From an uncultured Brachyspira sp. (GTDB taxonomy: Bacteria > Spirochaetota > Brachyspiria > Brachyspirales > Brachyspiraceae), in NCBI RefSeq assembly GCF_944393015.1, contig NZ_CALXYQ010000010.1, forward strand, positions 16,930 to 80,929: a stretch of 64,000 bases of DNA, written 5' to 3'. Below, piece after piece: positions 1 to 10,397 of this stretch (positions within the stretch are counted from its first letter, which is position 1; every line of letters begins with the position of its first letter). Below the pieces are notes generated by a model, which did no database searches, was not told where the DNA came from, and saw only the letters and a program-made list of their open reading frames with translations. The translations under genes and the position numbers were made by a program.

Positions 1-2360
1 ACTGCTGATATAGGAACCATACCGCTTGGAGTTGGTATAAGCATTCTCTTAACATCTTCTATATTTATTCTGTCTCTTTCATTAAGTCTTACTATAACAT
101 CAATATCAGTAACATCTGAATTATCCGGAGTCATTCTTGTAGCAGTAGTACCTCCGAAACTTGTCTTAATAGAATTAGCAACAGTATTTATATTAAGTCC
201 CATCTTTGAAGCCAAATCTCTGTTAATTACAACATTAAGCTCAGGACTAGCATCACTTTTTTTAAGACGAACATCTCTAAGTCCAGGAACATCTTGTAAT
301 GCTGCTATTACATTGTTTGCTAATTCTCTAGCTCTAACTAAATCTTCACCAACAATATCTATATCTATACCGCTTGAATCACTGTTTCCGCCGCCTTTCA
401 TACTAGTTACAGAGTCAACATTGATAGTAGCAGGATAGCTTGCTAATTTTTTCCTTACAAGCTCAACATATTCTTCTGTTTCTCTAGTTCTTCCAGCTGA
501 TTTATCTATAAGTTTTGCTCTTATCTGTCCTTTATTGGCATCGGAACCGGATCTAGCTCTTGATTGTATTCTGCTTAAATCCTTTCCTATAACATCTTCT
601 ATATCTTTTCTCATTCTATCAACAAATGCCCCAGTCTGCTCTTTTCTAGTACCTACAGGCATAGTAATACTTGCCATTAACTGACCTTCATCTGATTCAG
701 GGAATCCTTCCTTACCTATTAACATCAATCCTACTATTATAACAGCAAATACTATAGTTATAACAGGAATTAATACTCTGTTTTTATGATGAACAGAAAA
801 AGTTAATACTTTCTCATATATATAATTAACCTTAGAGTGGAAATATTTATCAAAGAAATTTTCAAATTTAGATAAGAATTTAGATTTCTTAGTAGTTACA
901 AGTCTTGCCCCAAGCATAGGAACAACTGTCAAAGCAACAGCCAAAGAAGCTGTCATAGAAACAGTAACTGTAATACATAAATCTCTGAACATCTGTCCAG
1001 TTTGACCTTCAACGAAAAGGAAAGGTAAAAATACTGCTATTGTAGTAAGAGTAGAAGCAGATATAGCAAGTGCCACTGTAGAAGTACCGTCTATAGCAGA
1101 TGAATATTTACCATAACCATTATTCCTATAGAAGAATATATTCTCAAGTACAACAATTGAGTTATCAACCATCATCCCAATACCAAGTACAAGTCCTGAA
1201 AGTGATATAATATTCAAAGTAGTTCCAAAGAAGTACATCAAAGTAAATGTAACAATTATAGACATAGGAATGGATATAGCTATTATAAGTACAGTTCTTA
1301 CATTCCATAAATATATCATAAGAATAATAACAGCGAATAATCCTCCCTGCCAAGCAGTATCAAGAACCCCTTTTATAGCATTATTAACATTATCAGCACT
1401 ATTGAATAATACCTCATATTTTATACCTTCAGGTAAATTAAGAGAATCTAATCTTTTCTTTATACCATCAGAAACGGCAACAGTATTTGCACCTGATTCT
1501 TTATTTATAGAAACGTTAACGGCAGGAGTACCATTTACTTTCATTACATCGCCGTCTTCATCATAACCTTCATAAATTGTAGCTAATTCTCTAAGTCTTA
1601 TAGGAGTACTATTTGTTTTTAATGCCACAACAACATTTCCTATATCATTAACAGTTTTGAACTCACCTGTAGTTCTTAAAGTATATTTATAAACTCCCTC
1701 ATAAGTTTCACCGCCTGATATATTCTGATTCTCCATAGCCAATGTGCTTACTATAGAGTTAATATCAAGTCCATAAGCCTGAAGTCTGTTCATATCAACA
1801 TCAACTTTAATCTGAGTTTTAAGTCCTCCTCTAATCTCAGCCATAGCAACACCGCCAACCTGTTCTATACTAGTTAATATCTGATTATCAACCAAATTAT
1901 ATAAAGCAGATAAGTTGTCTGTACCATAGAAAGATATTTCCATAACTGGAATATTATCAGTGGAGAATTTATAAACGGCAGGGCTTTCAGCATCATCAGG
2001 CAAAGATTTTCTTATTCTGTCTATTGCCTCTCTGATATCGGCTGTAGCAGAAGCCAAATCACTTCCCCAGTTAAATTCTATAAAAACTCTTGATTCTTCC
2101 TCTTCTGAAGATGAACTTACTTCTTTAATATTGTTAACTGAAGAAACGGCTGATTCTATTATCCTAGAAACAGATTTTTCTACCTCTTCAGGACCAGCAT
2201 TATCATAAGTTGTCCTAATACTAATAAAAGGCAATTCCATGTCAGGCAAAAAGTCGACAGGAAGCCTTGAAAGACTAACAGCACCGAGTATAACAACAGC
2301 AACTATACCCATAAAAACGGCTACAGGTCTTTTTACTATTAATTCAATAAAACTTCTCAT
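1..2360 (-). CDS. RND efflux transporter permease (AcrB/HAE1-like), C-terminus cut by window edge
   Basis: This is the inner-membrane proton-driven pump of a tripartite efflux system. I translated it from the ATG at 2358-2360, preceded by AAGGAGCG, and it stays open to base 1, giving about 786 residues of a family that usually has just over 1000. The N-terminus (MRSFIELIVKRPVAVF) is the usual first membrane helix. A porter domain follows, then a helix with GLVLGMGMMVDNSIVVLENI, which carries the proton-relay aspartate region of HAE1 pumps. It is the last gene of the operon seen here, 45 bp after the adaptor gene. The substrate cannot be inferred from the sequence. Family assignment is very secure. 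Confidence 0.95.
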   Translation of the reverse strand, partial: MRSFIELIVKRPVAVFMGIVAVVILGAVSLSRLPVDFLPDMELPFISIRTTYDNAGPEEVEKSVSRIIESAVSSVNNIKEVSSSSEEEESRVFIEFNWGSDLASATADIREAIDRIRKSLPDDAESPAVYKFSTDNIPVMEISFYGTDNLSALYNLVDNQILTSIEQVGGVAMAEIRGGLKTQIKVDVDMNRLQAYGLDINSIVSTLAMENQNISGGETYEGVYKYTLRTTGEFKTVNDIGNVVVALKTNSTPIRLRELATIYEGYDEDGDVMKVNGTPAVNVSINKESGANTVAVSDGIKKRLDSLNLPEGIKYEVLFNSADNVNNAIKGVLDTAWQGGLFAVIILMIYLWNVRTVLIIAISIPMSIIVTFTLMYFFGTTLNIISLSGLVLGIGMMVDNSIVVLENIFFYRNNGYGKYSSAIDGTSTVALAISASTLTTIAVFLPFLFVEGQTGQMFRDLCITVTVSMTASLAVALTVVPMLGARLVTTKKSKFLSKFENFFDKYFHSKVNYIYEKVLTFSVHHKNRVLIPVITIVFAVIIVGLMLIGKEGFPESDEGQLMASITMPVGTRKEQTGAFVDRMRKDIEDVIGKDLSRIQSRARSGSDANKGQIRAKLIDKSAGRTRETEEYVELVRKKLASYPATINVDSVTSMKGGGNSDSSGIDIDIVGEDLVRARELANNVIAALQDVPGLRDVRLKKSDASPELNVVINRDLASKMGLNINTVANSIKTSFGGTTATRMTPDNSDVTDIDVIVRLNERDRINIEDVKRMLIPTPSGMVPISA

Positions 2361-2405
2361 AATCGCTCCTTATTTAATTTTAGCTATAATCATAATAAGA
2401 AAAAA

Positions 2406-3659
2406 TCAACCTCCAATTGAATATATAGCATCATCATCATTAGAAGTATTTGTTTCAGTTTGTTTTGGTTTTTCTACTGTAGTTGCTGTATTAGGCTTTG
2501 CAGCAGCAGGAGTATTGTTTCTTACAGTAGCAGCAGGTTTTGTAGCTGCTGGTTTTGTAGTTGTTGTATTATTTTTTACAGTAGTATTTGTATTTGCTGC
2601 TGGTTTTGCTGCAGACTGCTGTGTTTTTTGTGTATTATTATTGTTATTTATTATATTTGTATCAGCTGAAGCAACTGCAGTAGGAGGAGTGATATATTCT
2701 AAAATAGTAGGGTCATTTTCTATTCTATTAACTAATGATCCGTTTTTCAAGAATTCACGTCCGAACATTACAACTTCTTCTCCCTCTTCAAGTCCTCCGC
2801 TTAAAGCTACTTTATCTTTAGAAGTGAATAATACATTAACTTCTCTTGTATATGCTCTGTATTTAACATTAGTTGAATTTCCTGACTTAACCTCTGATGG
2901 AGGGTTATTTGAATTATCTTCTTTAACAACATATATATAATTCTTACCTAAATCATCACTGAACATAGCACTGTTTGGTATAACAAATACATTATCAGCA
3001 GAATTCAAAAGTATTGATACATCGGAAAACATTCCAGGTAATAAAAGTCTTTCTTTATTATCTATTAAAGCTTTTACCATCAAAGTACGTGTTGAAGGAT
3101 TAACAGCATAATCTCTTTTAGTAATAGTAGCTTCTATTTCTTTATTAGGAGCTGAAGGAACTCTTATAATTACTTTTTGTCCCAATTCTATTCCTGTAAT
3201 GGAACGTTCAGGAACTTGTATTTCTACTTCTAATTGGCTAATATCAGCAACATTTGCTATGGGAGTAGAAGCAGCTATTGAGGCACCTACTGCCATATAT
3301 GTAGTTGTAACATAACCAGAAATAGGAGTTCTTGCCGGAGCATAGGCATAATTTGCTCCTATTACAAATCTGTCTATCAATGCTATTGTATCACCTTTAT
3401 TAACAAAACTTCCTTCATATTTTAATATATTAGCGATTTTTCCAGGAACATCGGATGATATTTCTACCTCTTTAATAGCTTTAATCTCAGCTGATAAATC
3501 AAGATATTCCTCTAAAGGCTGTTTTATAGGTGCAGCCACTAATACACTTATAGGATTTTCTTTTTTCTTTAAATCTACTGCTGATTTCTTACAAGAAACA
3601 GATAAAATAGATAGAATTAAAATAATTGATAATATTATAATACTTATTCTTCTCATCAT
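2406..3659 (-). CDS. RND efflux periplasmic adaptor (membrane fusion protein), lipoprotein
   Basis: The adaptor links the RND pump to the outer-membrane channel. The protein has 417 residues, starting at an ATG-ATG pair after AAGGAGATT. An N-terminal signal ends in a lipobox (LSVSC), so it is probably lipid-anchored in the periplasm. The biotinyl-lipoyl-like halves are visible (VPGKIANILKYEGSFVNKGDTI and later APARTPISGYV), followed by a beta-barrel region. The C-terminal 90 residues or so are a low-complexity Asn/Thr/Ala/Pro/Lys tail that is longer than usual for the family. It lies 7 bp after the TolC-like gene and 45 bp before the pump, so the three genes are probably co-transcribed. Confidence 0.93.
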   Translation of the reverse strand: MMRRISIIILSIILILSILSVSCKKSAVDLKKKENPISVLVAAPIKQPLEEYLDLSAEIKAIKEVEISSDVPGKIANILKYEGSFVNKGDTIALIDRFVIGANYAYAPARTPISGYVTTTYMAVGASIAASTPIANVADISQLEVEIQVPERSITGIELGQKVIIRVPSAPNKEIEATITKRDYAVNPSTRTLMVKALIDNKERLLLPGMFSDVSILLNSADNVFVIPNSAMFSDDLGKNYIYVVKEDNSNNPPSEVKSGNSTNVKYRAYTREVNVLFTSKDKVALSGGLEEGEEVVMFGREFLKNGSLVNRIENDPTILEYITPPTAVASADTNIINNNNNTQKTQQSAAKPAANTNTTVKNNTTTTKPAATKPAATVRNNTPAAAKPNTATTVEKPKQTETNTSNDDDAIYSIGG

Positions 3660-3666
3660 AATCTCC

Positions 3667-5049
3667 TTAAGCTCCCAAAAGTTTTAGTATTTGTAAAGTG
3701 CTTGAAAAATAATCATATATAGCCTGTAAATATGCAAGCTGTGCATTCAAATATGTTATTTCGGCATCATTAAGTTCAAGTGTGGATATTGTACCGCCTC
3801 TATATTGTCTTTGAGCCATTTGTAAAGCATAAGCTGCTGTTCTAGCATTTTCTGCCTGCGACTGTAAATTCACCGCCTGAGATCTTGCGGTAGAAATCAA
3901 ATCTCGGCTGTTTATCTCTATAGTATCTCTTAACTCATCATAGCTTACTTCCATTTGCTTTATGCTAAGTTCAATTTCTTCGGCATTTTTTGCTGTAGAA
4001 GAAAATGGTAAAAGAGAGTCAAGACTATAATTAAGAGAAAAACCTACTCCCCAATTAAATTCACCTTGCCTATTTTTCTTAAATGTACCATTCTCCATTT
4101 TTATTTTATCTACTGTACTAATACCAACATTAGCATTTGCTGATAGAGTAGGCCATAAATAACTTCTTGCTACCTTTCTATTATACTCTAACATCTCTAA
4201 ATTACTAGCAATATTTTTTAATTCTATATTATTATTCATTATCACAGTAAGCAAATCATCATAAGCCATATCCGGCAATGCTATATTAGTAGCATCTAAT
4301 ATATTTCCTACTAAATCTACTTCATCGGCAATATTAGTTAATCCTATTTGTCTTATAAACGTTAATTTTAAACTCTGATACTGATTGCTTAAAGTTATAA
4401 CTTGAGGTTTTGTAGTTTCATATTGTACCTTAGCATTCAAATATTCATATTCTGAAACCTGTCCGTTTCTATACTTTATATATGATTCTCTCATTCTATT
4501 ACTATAATTCAGCTGCTGCTGTAAATATACTCTATAATTTTCCTGAGCCACAAATGTACTATAAAAATTTAATTTTGTATTGAGATCCACATTGAGTCTT
4601 TCATCATAATATGTATCTTTTTTCATTTTCAAATTAACATCTCTTGCTCTGTCTGTGTTCCAGTTTCTAAATCCTGTAAATAATGTTTTGGATAAAGTAG
4701 CAGAAGCTGACCAAGTATCAGGACTTGTATAAACACCTGTAGAAACATTATTAATTTCATATTCTTTAGATTGAGCTAAATTCAATCCTCCGCTTATACT
4801 CAAAGAAGGCATAAATAAATCAGAAAAAGAAGCATCTTTTTGAACCTGTGCTATTCTTACATCATATTCTGCCTTTTTTAATGTTTTACTAGTATCAAAA
4901 GCCATCATCAAAGCATCTTCTAAAGATATAGAGATTTTTTTTACCTCTGGGGCTTCATTAGATGCTATATCATCAGTTAAATTTGTATCTTGTGAATATA
5001 AAGAGATACTTAATATTAAAATCAAAACCAGAGTAACATAAAATTTCAC
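3667..5049 (-). CDS. TolC-family outer membrane efflux protein
   Basis: This is the outer-membrane channel of the efflux operon, 460 residues, with a GTG start after GGAGATAGCG. A cleavable signal peptide (MKFYVTLVLILILSISLYSQ) is followed by two related halves. Each half has long helices and short beta segments, as in the TolC/OEP fold; for example, SISLEDALMMAFDTSKTLKKAE is the usual opening helix. The C-terminal half ends in the typical helix rich in Gln, Leu and Ala (LNDAEITYLNAQLAYLQAIYDY). It is the first gene of the minus-strand operon TolC-adaptor-pump, and the only upstream promoter space is the AT-rich gap that ends at 5381. Confidence 0.93.
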   Translation of the reverse strand: MKFYVTLVLILILSISLYSQDTNLTDDIASNEAPEVKKISISLEDALMMAFDTSKTLKKAEYDVRIAQVQKDASFSDLFMPSLSISGGLNLAQSKEYEINNVSTGVYTSPDTWSASATLSKTLFTGFRNWNTDRARDVNLKMKKDTYYDERLNVDLNTKLNFYSTFVAQENYRVYLQQQLNYSNRMRESYIKYRNGQVSEYEYLNAKVQYETTKPQVITLSNQYQSLKLTFIRQIGLTNIADEVDLVGNILDATNIALPDMAYDDLLTVIMNNNIELKNIASNLEMLEYNRKVARSYLWPTLSANANVGISTVDKIKMENGTFKKNRQGEFNWGVGFSLNYSLDSLLPFSSTAKNAEEIELSIKQMEVSYDELRDTIEINSRDLISTARSQAVNLQSQAENARTAAYALQMAQRQYRGGTISTLELNDAEITYLNAQLAYLQAIYDYFSSTLQILKLLGA

Positions 5050-5381
5050 CGCTATCTCCTAATATCAATTTATCATATTATGAAGTTTAATAATAATTAT
5101 AAATTTTTATATTATAAACTTAGAATAGAAAATATCAAGTTACTATATAGCATATTATATAAACTTTGTATTATTAGACGAATAAATTCAAAAATAGTTC
5201 CCCTGATATCTTTATAAATTTATAATAAATAAATTATAAATATCGTAAACTATATTTACAATGCTTTTATTTATATTTTTTATCAATAAATAAGAAATAT
5301 GAATAAATAATAATAAAACAACAAATCATTTTATACATATAATACAAATTTGATATTAATATGTTCATTTTTATGATTTTT
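5050..5381. other. AT-rich intergenic spacer upstream of the efflux operon
   Basis: This is 332 bp of almost pure A/T sequence between the start of the TolC-like gene and the stop of the DUF5682 gene. I see no credible ORF, tRNA, GC-rich repeat or strong terminator stem. It must hold the promoter of the efflux operon, but several A/T-rich boxes fit equally well, so I do not assign one. Confidence 0.6.
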
Positions 5382-7916
5382 TCATAAAGCTTTACTAATT
5401 AAATCAAAAACTTCATTATCTATTTTGGAAGCTAATTGAATTTCTTCTATGGATAAATTAACATCAATCAATATTTTGTTTTTACTAATATTATATTTGT
5501 CTGCTATAATACCTGAAAAACGTTCTATTTCTACAGGACTTAAATTTGAAAAAGCATATCTAAAATTAGGAAGCACCTCTAAAAATTTATCTTCATCTAA
5601 ATTTTTTATTGCATAGTCTATACTCTCTATAATATTTTCATTAATAAATAAAATATCCCTTGCCGCTAAAAGTATACCATTCAAAAAATATGAAGCGGCT
5701 TCTATATCTGAAGACTCCATAAAAGATGATACTATATTAGAAAATTCATCTGCCATCAATCTTCCGGATTTGTATTTTAAAGCCAAGCAAACTGCATATA
5801 TATGAGAACTTCCGAATGTATTATCAAGCATTAAATCTATCTTATCATTAAAAATATCCATATCGCAATAATTAGGATTTTCTAATGTAAATGAATACAG
5901 GTCTTTTATATAATGAGAATTTTTTAATGCTTCTTCTTCATTTAAATTCTTCATAGAATCCATATTAACAACAGCAAGTATAAATACCTGTTTAGCTAAA
6001 GATTCTATAACCGGCATTATATCATAATTATCAAATAAAGATTCTCTATCTTTTGATAAATTATTATTAATAGCTTCCATATTAGCTAAATATGATAAAT
6101 TATTAAGACAGGAGCAAAGGCTTATAAAATTATTATCGCTAAGTATAGTTTCTTCTATTTTATTGTAATTATCAGTAAAAAAGCTATAAATACCCATAAC
6201 ATTAGCTTCTATTAAAAGTTTTGAAACTTCTCTGGCTTCTATGCGGTTATTAAGTCTTTCAACTATTAAATTTGATGCTAATTCTTCTATTGTTACTCCA
6301 TAAACGGATTTATCTATTAAAGCCGATTCTACAGATGTTTTGTATTCATATTTCCAAATTTCTCTAGCTAGGTTCTTATTAACTTTATTTACATAGTCAG
6401 GACCTTTTTCTAATTTACAAAAGCCTGTATCTAAAAATCTCATCTTATGAAAAAATTTGCTCTTTTCAAAATGACTCTCATTTTTTACTATATCTAATAT
6501 AGATTCTTTTTCTTCTGTTTTATCAGTTTTTATTTTATATTCTTTGCATTTATTTCTAAAATCTATCACAACAGGAGGAACTATACTCTTTGATGATACC
6601 TGACCATTTGACATACCTGAAAGAAGCTTCATCATCAAATCAAGATTGCTTGTATTCTCCAAAGATATATCGCCTTTGACAAATGCACTTTTAGCAGCGT
6701 CTATAAGTTCATAAACTCCTGCAGAATGCTTGCCCCTTAATTTTGCAAGATTAACCGCCATATAATAAGCATTAATACAATCAGGTATGCTTACATTATG
6801 ATTATTCCTATCTATATTTGAAGCCTTTATTATAAATGACATCACAACATTTAAATACATATTGCCAATATTATTAGTATCATTTTTACTGCTGTAATTT
6901 TCAAGCTCTTTATAAACTAGATTATAAAATGCCGGAAACTCTATTCCTGCTCTGTATCCTTTTCTAGCATCAGCATCTTCAAATGAATATGGTATTAAAT
7001 AGTTGGCTGTATTTGAAATTATATATTTTTTTAAATTTTTATATTCTTTATTTAATTTTTTATTATCTTTTTCATCTTCTTTTAATTTATCTATTATGCC
7101 TTTAGTGTGAAAACTTCCTGTAACTACCAAAACTCTATTATATTTTTCTAATGCCTCTTTAACATTTAAAGCCATTACATATTCTCTGTTTCTAGTTTCA
7201 AAATCTTCATCTTCTATCAAACGCATATAATAGCCCAAAGCATAAACGCTTTTTATAAAATCTTTGCTTTCTTTAAGTATTCCATTTATCTCGAAATCTC
7301 TCTCCCAAAGTTCGGCAAAAGTTCTAAGTCCTGCTTTTTTTGTAAGCTCTACAGTATAAGCATTAACATTGAATTTATTATCATCATTATCATAAATTGA
7401 TATTAATTTCTTTTTTTTATCTTCATTATCATTTTCTTTATTACTATCTATATCTTCTGAATTTTCTTCATTACTATTATTTTCTTTTTCAGACTTTGAA
7501 TCATCTTTGGAATTTTCTATCATAAAAGCATAATTCATATCTATGAAACTGCAATGAATATTATTTTTTAATGATTCTCTTATAGCAGTAAACTCCGGCG
7601 AATAATCCAAAAAAGGATAATAACATCTGTATTTTTCATTATTCCCATCAACATAGCTTGAATAGATACAAAATGGTGCTTTAGTATCTTCTTCAACCAT
7701 ATATTTCATCAAATCATTACAATCGCTTGGCCCTTCTATAAGAACAGCATCTGGCTTAAAACTCTCAAAAACTTTCTTCAAATGATATGAGCATGCTGGC
7801 GAATGGTGTCTTATAGGAAAGAATATTACATTATCTTTTATGCTTTCCTTAAAACACTCATCAAAGTTGTTATTATCTTTTATACTATTTTTATTTGTTT
7901 TATCCGTTTTTTTCAT
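5382..7916 (-). CDS. DUF5682-family protein (ChaN-like N-terminal region)
   Basis: This is a cytoplasmic 844-residue protein with no signal peptide. Near the N-terminus it has FFPIRHHSPACSYHLKK and then DAVLIEGPSDCNDL, the hallmark opening of DUF5682 proteins, which resembles the ChaN/TraB-type fold. A motif VLVVTGSFHTKG around residue 262 fits the same core. A very acidic, Lys/Asn-rich low-complexity insert lies around residues 135-170. In other bacteria DUF5682 genes often sit beside MoxR-type AAA ATPase and von Willebrand factor A genes. None is adjacent here, although a DUF4132 gene lies at the far right of the window. The molecular activity is unknown. The ATG at 7916 follows AAGGAT. Confidence 0.8.
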   Translation of the reverse strand: MKKTDKTNKNSIKDNNNFDECFKESIKDNVIFFPIRHHSPACSYHLKKVFESFKPDAVLIEGPSDCNDLMKYMVEEDTKAPFCIYSSYVDGNNEKYRCYYPFLDYSPEFTAIRESLKNNIHCSFIDMNYAFMIENSKDDSKSEKENNSNEENSEDIDSNKENDNEDKKKKLISIYDNDDNKFNVNAYTVELTKKAGLRTFAELWERDFEINGILKESKDFIKSVYALGYYMRLIEDEDFETRNREYVMALNVKEALEKYNRVLVVTGSFHTKGIIDKLKEDEKDNKKLNKEYKNLKKYIISNTANYLIPYSFEDADARKGYRAGIEFPAFYNLVYKELENYSSKNDTNNIGNMYLNVVMSFIIKASNIDRNNHNVSIPDCINAYYMAVNLAKLRGKHSAGVYELIDAAKSAFVKGDISLENTSNLDLMMKLLSGMSNGQVSSKSIVPPVVIDFRNKCKEYKIKTDKTEEKESILDIVKNESHFEKSKFFHKMRFLDTGFCKLEKGPDYVNKVNKNLAREIWKYEYKTSVESALIDKSVYGVTIEELASNLIVERLNNRIEAREVSKLLIEANVMGIYSFFTDNYNKIEETILSDNNFISLCSCLNNLSYLANMEAINNNLSKDRESLFDNYDIMPVIESLAKQVFILAVVNMDSMKNLNEEEALKNSHYIKDLYSFTLENPNYCDMDIFNDKIDLMLDNTFGSSHIYAVCLALKYKSGRLMADEFSNIVSSFMESSDIEAASYFLNGILLAARDILFINENIIESIDYAIKNLDEDKFLEVLPNFRYAFSNLSPVEIERFSGIIADKYNISKNKILIDVNLSIEEIQLASKIDNEVFDLISKAL

Positions 7917-7974
7917 TATTAAAAATCCTTAACAATGAAAAGTATTTTACTATAAAAACAGCATAATGCAATAA

Positions 7975-8356
7975 TTAGAAACTAGCCACACCAAATAATA
8001 ACCCAAACAAATATATTGGTCCAAAAAGCATAACAAAAATAGCAATAACAAATAATACAATTTTCATTATTCCTATTATTGGATCACCAATAATAAAATC
8101 AAAAATTGAAAGAAAATTATTTTCAATACATTTTTGTCTAAAATACATTAGTGAAGTAACAGATATAGGCAAAGCACACAAAATCCATAATATATATCTT
8201 AAAGTTAAATTGTATACTTTTATATTTGTATTTAAATATGATACTGCTTCTTCTCCTGTTTTTAAATTTGATTTAATTTTTAATTTTAAATTAATTTTTT
8301 TTAAATCTTTATCATTTATTTTTTTTTAGACCATCATTATTTATTGTTACTGACAT
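7975..8356 (-). pseudogene. Small membrane protein gene with a poly-A frameshift
   Basis: The intended start appears to be the ATG at 8354-8356, behind a good AGGAGAAG site. From it the frame reads MSVTINNDGLKKNK and stops. Dropping one A from the 9-nt run (T9 at 8319-8327 on the plus strand) joins it to a longer frame that continues through two hydrophobic helices (LRYILWILCALPISVTSLMYF and IMKIVLFVIAIFVMLFGPIYL) to the stop at 7975. The intact product would be about 126 residues with two membrane segments. Without the shift, only a TTG-initiated 68-residue remnant is open, and it has no ribosome site. I do not recognise the family. The cause could be a real mutation, slippage-controlled expression or a sequencing error. 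Confidence 0.6.
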
Positions 8357-8376
8357 AATTGCTTCTTCTCCTATTT

Positions 8377-8694
8377 TTAATTCGATGTAAAATTTGATGT
8401 AATAGATTCATCACTATTCATTTTTATTGTCATATTGGAGTTAGATTCAATTATGACAAAGTCTGAAGGAAGTAAACTTATATCCTTATCGGTTTCTACG
8501 GACTCTATAATAGGAATTCCTACAGGCTTAATTTTATATCTTAAAGAAGGAGATGATTTATATATAATCATTTCATCATAACTAGTAATTATTTCATTAT
8601 TTTCTTTACCGTCTACATAAGTTTCTATTTTATTTTCTTTACTGCATCCGATAATCAAAAATAAACTTAAAAAAATTATTATGAGTTTTTTCAT
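8377..8694 (-). CDS. Small lipoprotein, function unknown
   Basis: The 105-residue protein has a classic lipoprotein signal (MKKLIIIFLSLFLIIGC, lipobox LIIGC) followed by a polar, Ser/Asn/Glu-rich body of about 88 residues without recognisable motifs. It is probably membrane-anchored and periplasmic. The stop lies 21 bp before the start of the frameshifted small membrane protein and the start lies 43 bp after the ankyrin pseudogene, all on the minus strand, so these genes may share a transcript. I recognise no family. Confidence 0.7.
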   Translation of the reverse strand: MKKLIIIFLSLFLIIGCSKENKIETYVDGKENNEIITSYDEMIIYKSSPSLRYKIKPVGIPIIESVETDKDISLLPSDFVIIESNSNMTIKMNSDESITSNFTSN

Positions 8695-8737
8695 AATTTA
8701 TCCTTAAAAATAAAATCATTTATCACTTATATAACAA

Positions 8738-9838
8738 TTAAGCTCCGTATTTTTCTAACACTTCAATAATATCCTCTCTGCCTTCGGAGGCTGCAACCAT
8801 TAAAGCATTTTTACCATCGGAATTTTCTGCATTATAATCAGCACCTGCCTCTAAAAGAGCATCAATAACTTTTACATCTACACTATAATTATAATCATAA
8901 CGAAAACCTCTATTATTCTTTATAGCCCAAGTTAACAATGTCTCATCTTCAATTTCTTCCTCTAATAAACTTTTATCCTTCTTCAATATCTCTCTTACTA
9001 TATCAGCATTATTAGTTATTATTGCTGCCATTATAACTGTTTGCTCATTAGAGTTAGTACCTTCAAGTTTTACACCTTTATCTAAAAAAGCCTTAACTAT
9101 ATTATAATTTTTTGTTTGCATAGCATAAAAGAATATTGGTACTTGAATATAATATGAATAGTTGTCTGTTTCTGATACATCTATGCTTAATGTCATATTA
9201 ATATCAGCACCGCTTTTTATTAATTCAATTATAGCTTCACTATTATCAATTTCCTGATAAATATATTCAAATATAGCTCTTCTCAATGAATTATTAAAAT
9301 CTTTTGCTCCTGATCTTATAAGCTCCTGCATTATAGCAACATTACCTCTTTCAGATGCATAAGGAAGATAATAATTAGCATCAGCTCCTTTTTTTATAAA
9401 TTCTTTCACTCCATTGATATCATTTTTATATATGGCAAAAAATAAAAAATCATTAGGATTAGCTCCCTTGCTTAATAAATATTCAATAATATCTTTATTA
9501 CCGCTTTCAAGAGCAAAGAAGGCAATATCAATATTTACGCTTTTACCTCTATCATCAGAAGAACCATAATAATATCCTATATCTGCCCCAAATCTTACTA
9601 ATTCTTTTATTAAATCTAAGTTACCGCTTTTAATAGCATACATCAAAGCACTAACTCTTTCATCATCTTTTGTATTAACATCAGTGCCTGTTCTTATTAG
9701 TTTTTTAGCTGTTTCTAAATCGCCTTTCTTACAAGCCTATATTAACGCTTTTTCATCATTATTATATTGAGTGAATGCTAATGAATTAAATAATGTTAAT
9801 GAAAAAATAATTACAATAAATATTTTAAAAATCTTCAT
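8738..9838 (-). pseudogene. Secreted ankyrin-repeat protein interrupted by an in-frame TAG stop
   Basis: The ATG at 9836-9838, behind AAAGAGG, begins a clear signal peptide (MKIFKIFIVIIFSLTLFNSL). The frame then reads NDEKALI, meets TAG at 9737-9739 (codon 34) and continues without shift as ACKKGDLETAKKLIRTGTDVN, the first ankyrin repeat. Roughly eight ankyrin repeats follow, ending DIIEVLEKYGA. The downstream open frame (8738-9646, 302 residues) would start inside a repeat with no ribosome site and no export signal, so it is unlikely to be the native product. A single base change restores about 366 residues. Secreted ankyrin proteins are common in this kind of spirochaete, and their partners are unknown. 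Confidence 0.75.
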
Positions 9839-9956
9839 AAAATAACCTCTTTGTAGTATAAAATACAGCTTATTATATAAATATATACATAAAAAGTCAA
9901 CTAATATAACTATTTAAACCATATAAATCTGTTTGTTATAAAATTTAATTCTAAAT

Positions 9957-10270
9957 GCCCACCCTCTATCCTTTTTATATTTTCTGGCATTTACATATTA
10001 TTTTCTTTAAAAGTTTTAACAGTTATTTTAGCTGCCCACCCAAAGTGTTATTTAAACTTATAGCACCATAACCGCACGCAGAATGAGTCTAAAAATATAG
10101 ATTTGTTTTAAATTAAAATTACACAATATTATAGAACGTATTAACCGTGCGTTAAAGAGATTCTAAATTTAATAATCACTTGGGCGGGGGGCTCTAATTT
10201 CTGATTTAAACTAAAAAACAAATAAAGTTTAATATTCAAGTATAAAACAATAAAGATAAAGGGAGGGGTT
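9957..10270. repeat. R1 dispersed repeat, full copy (nested inverted repeat)
   Basis: This R1 copy fills most of the 559-bp gap between the ankyrin pseudogene and the next ankyrin gene. In order it holds an outer left arm (CCCACCCTCTA), an inner left arm (GCTGCCCACCCAAAGTG), a core pair (ACCGCACG and ACCGTGCGTTAA), an inner right arm (CACTTGGGCGGG) and an outer right arm (TAAAGGGAGGGG). Left and right arms are complementary, so the whole unit can fold as nested hairpins. This copy lies between divergent genes, unlike most others. Confidence 0.8.
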
Positions 10271-10397
10271 TTATTAAAATAAATTTTTAAGATTGAATTT
10301 TAATAAAAATATACCCATAGGGCTTTAATATAAAAACTTGAAAAAATACATTTTTGTAATATACTAATAAAAAACTTGACTATAGGATATATTGTTT

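Noticed and set aside
2239..2940. 233-codon plus-strand frame over the efflux adaptor gene
   Set aside because: It lies opposite the low-complexity tail of the adaptor and part of the RND gene, has no ribosome site, and its Val/Phe/Ala-rich text is the mirror of the Thr/Asn/Lys/Ala tail.
9957..10270. Insertion sequence ends
   Set aside because: No transposase frame lies between any pair of R1 arms and the copies vary in internal length; the nested plan fits a structural repeat better than an IS.
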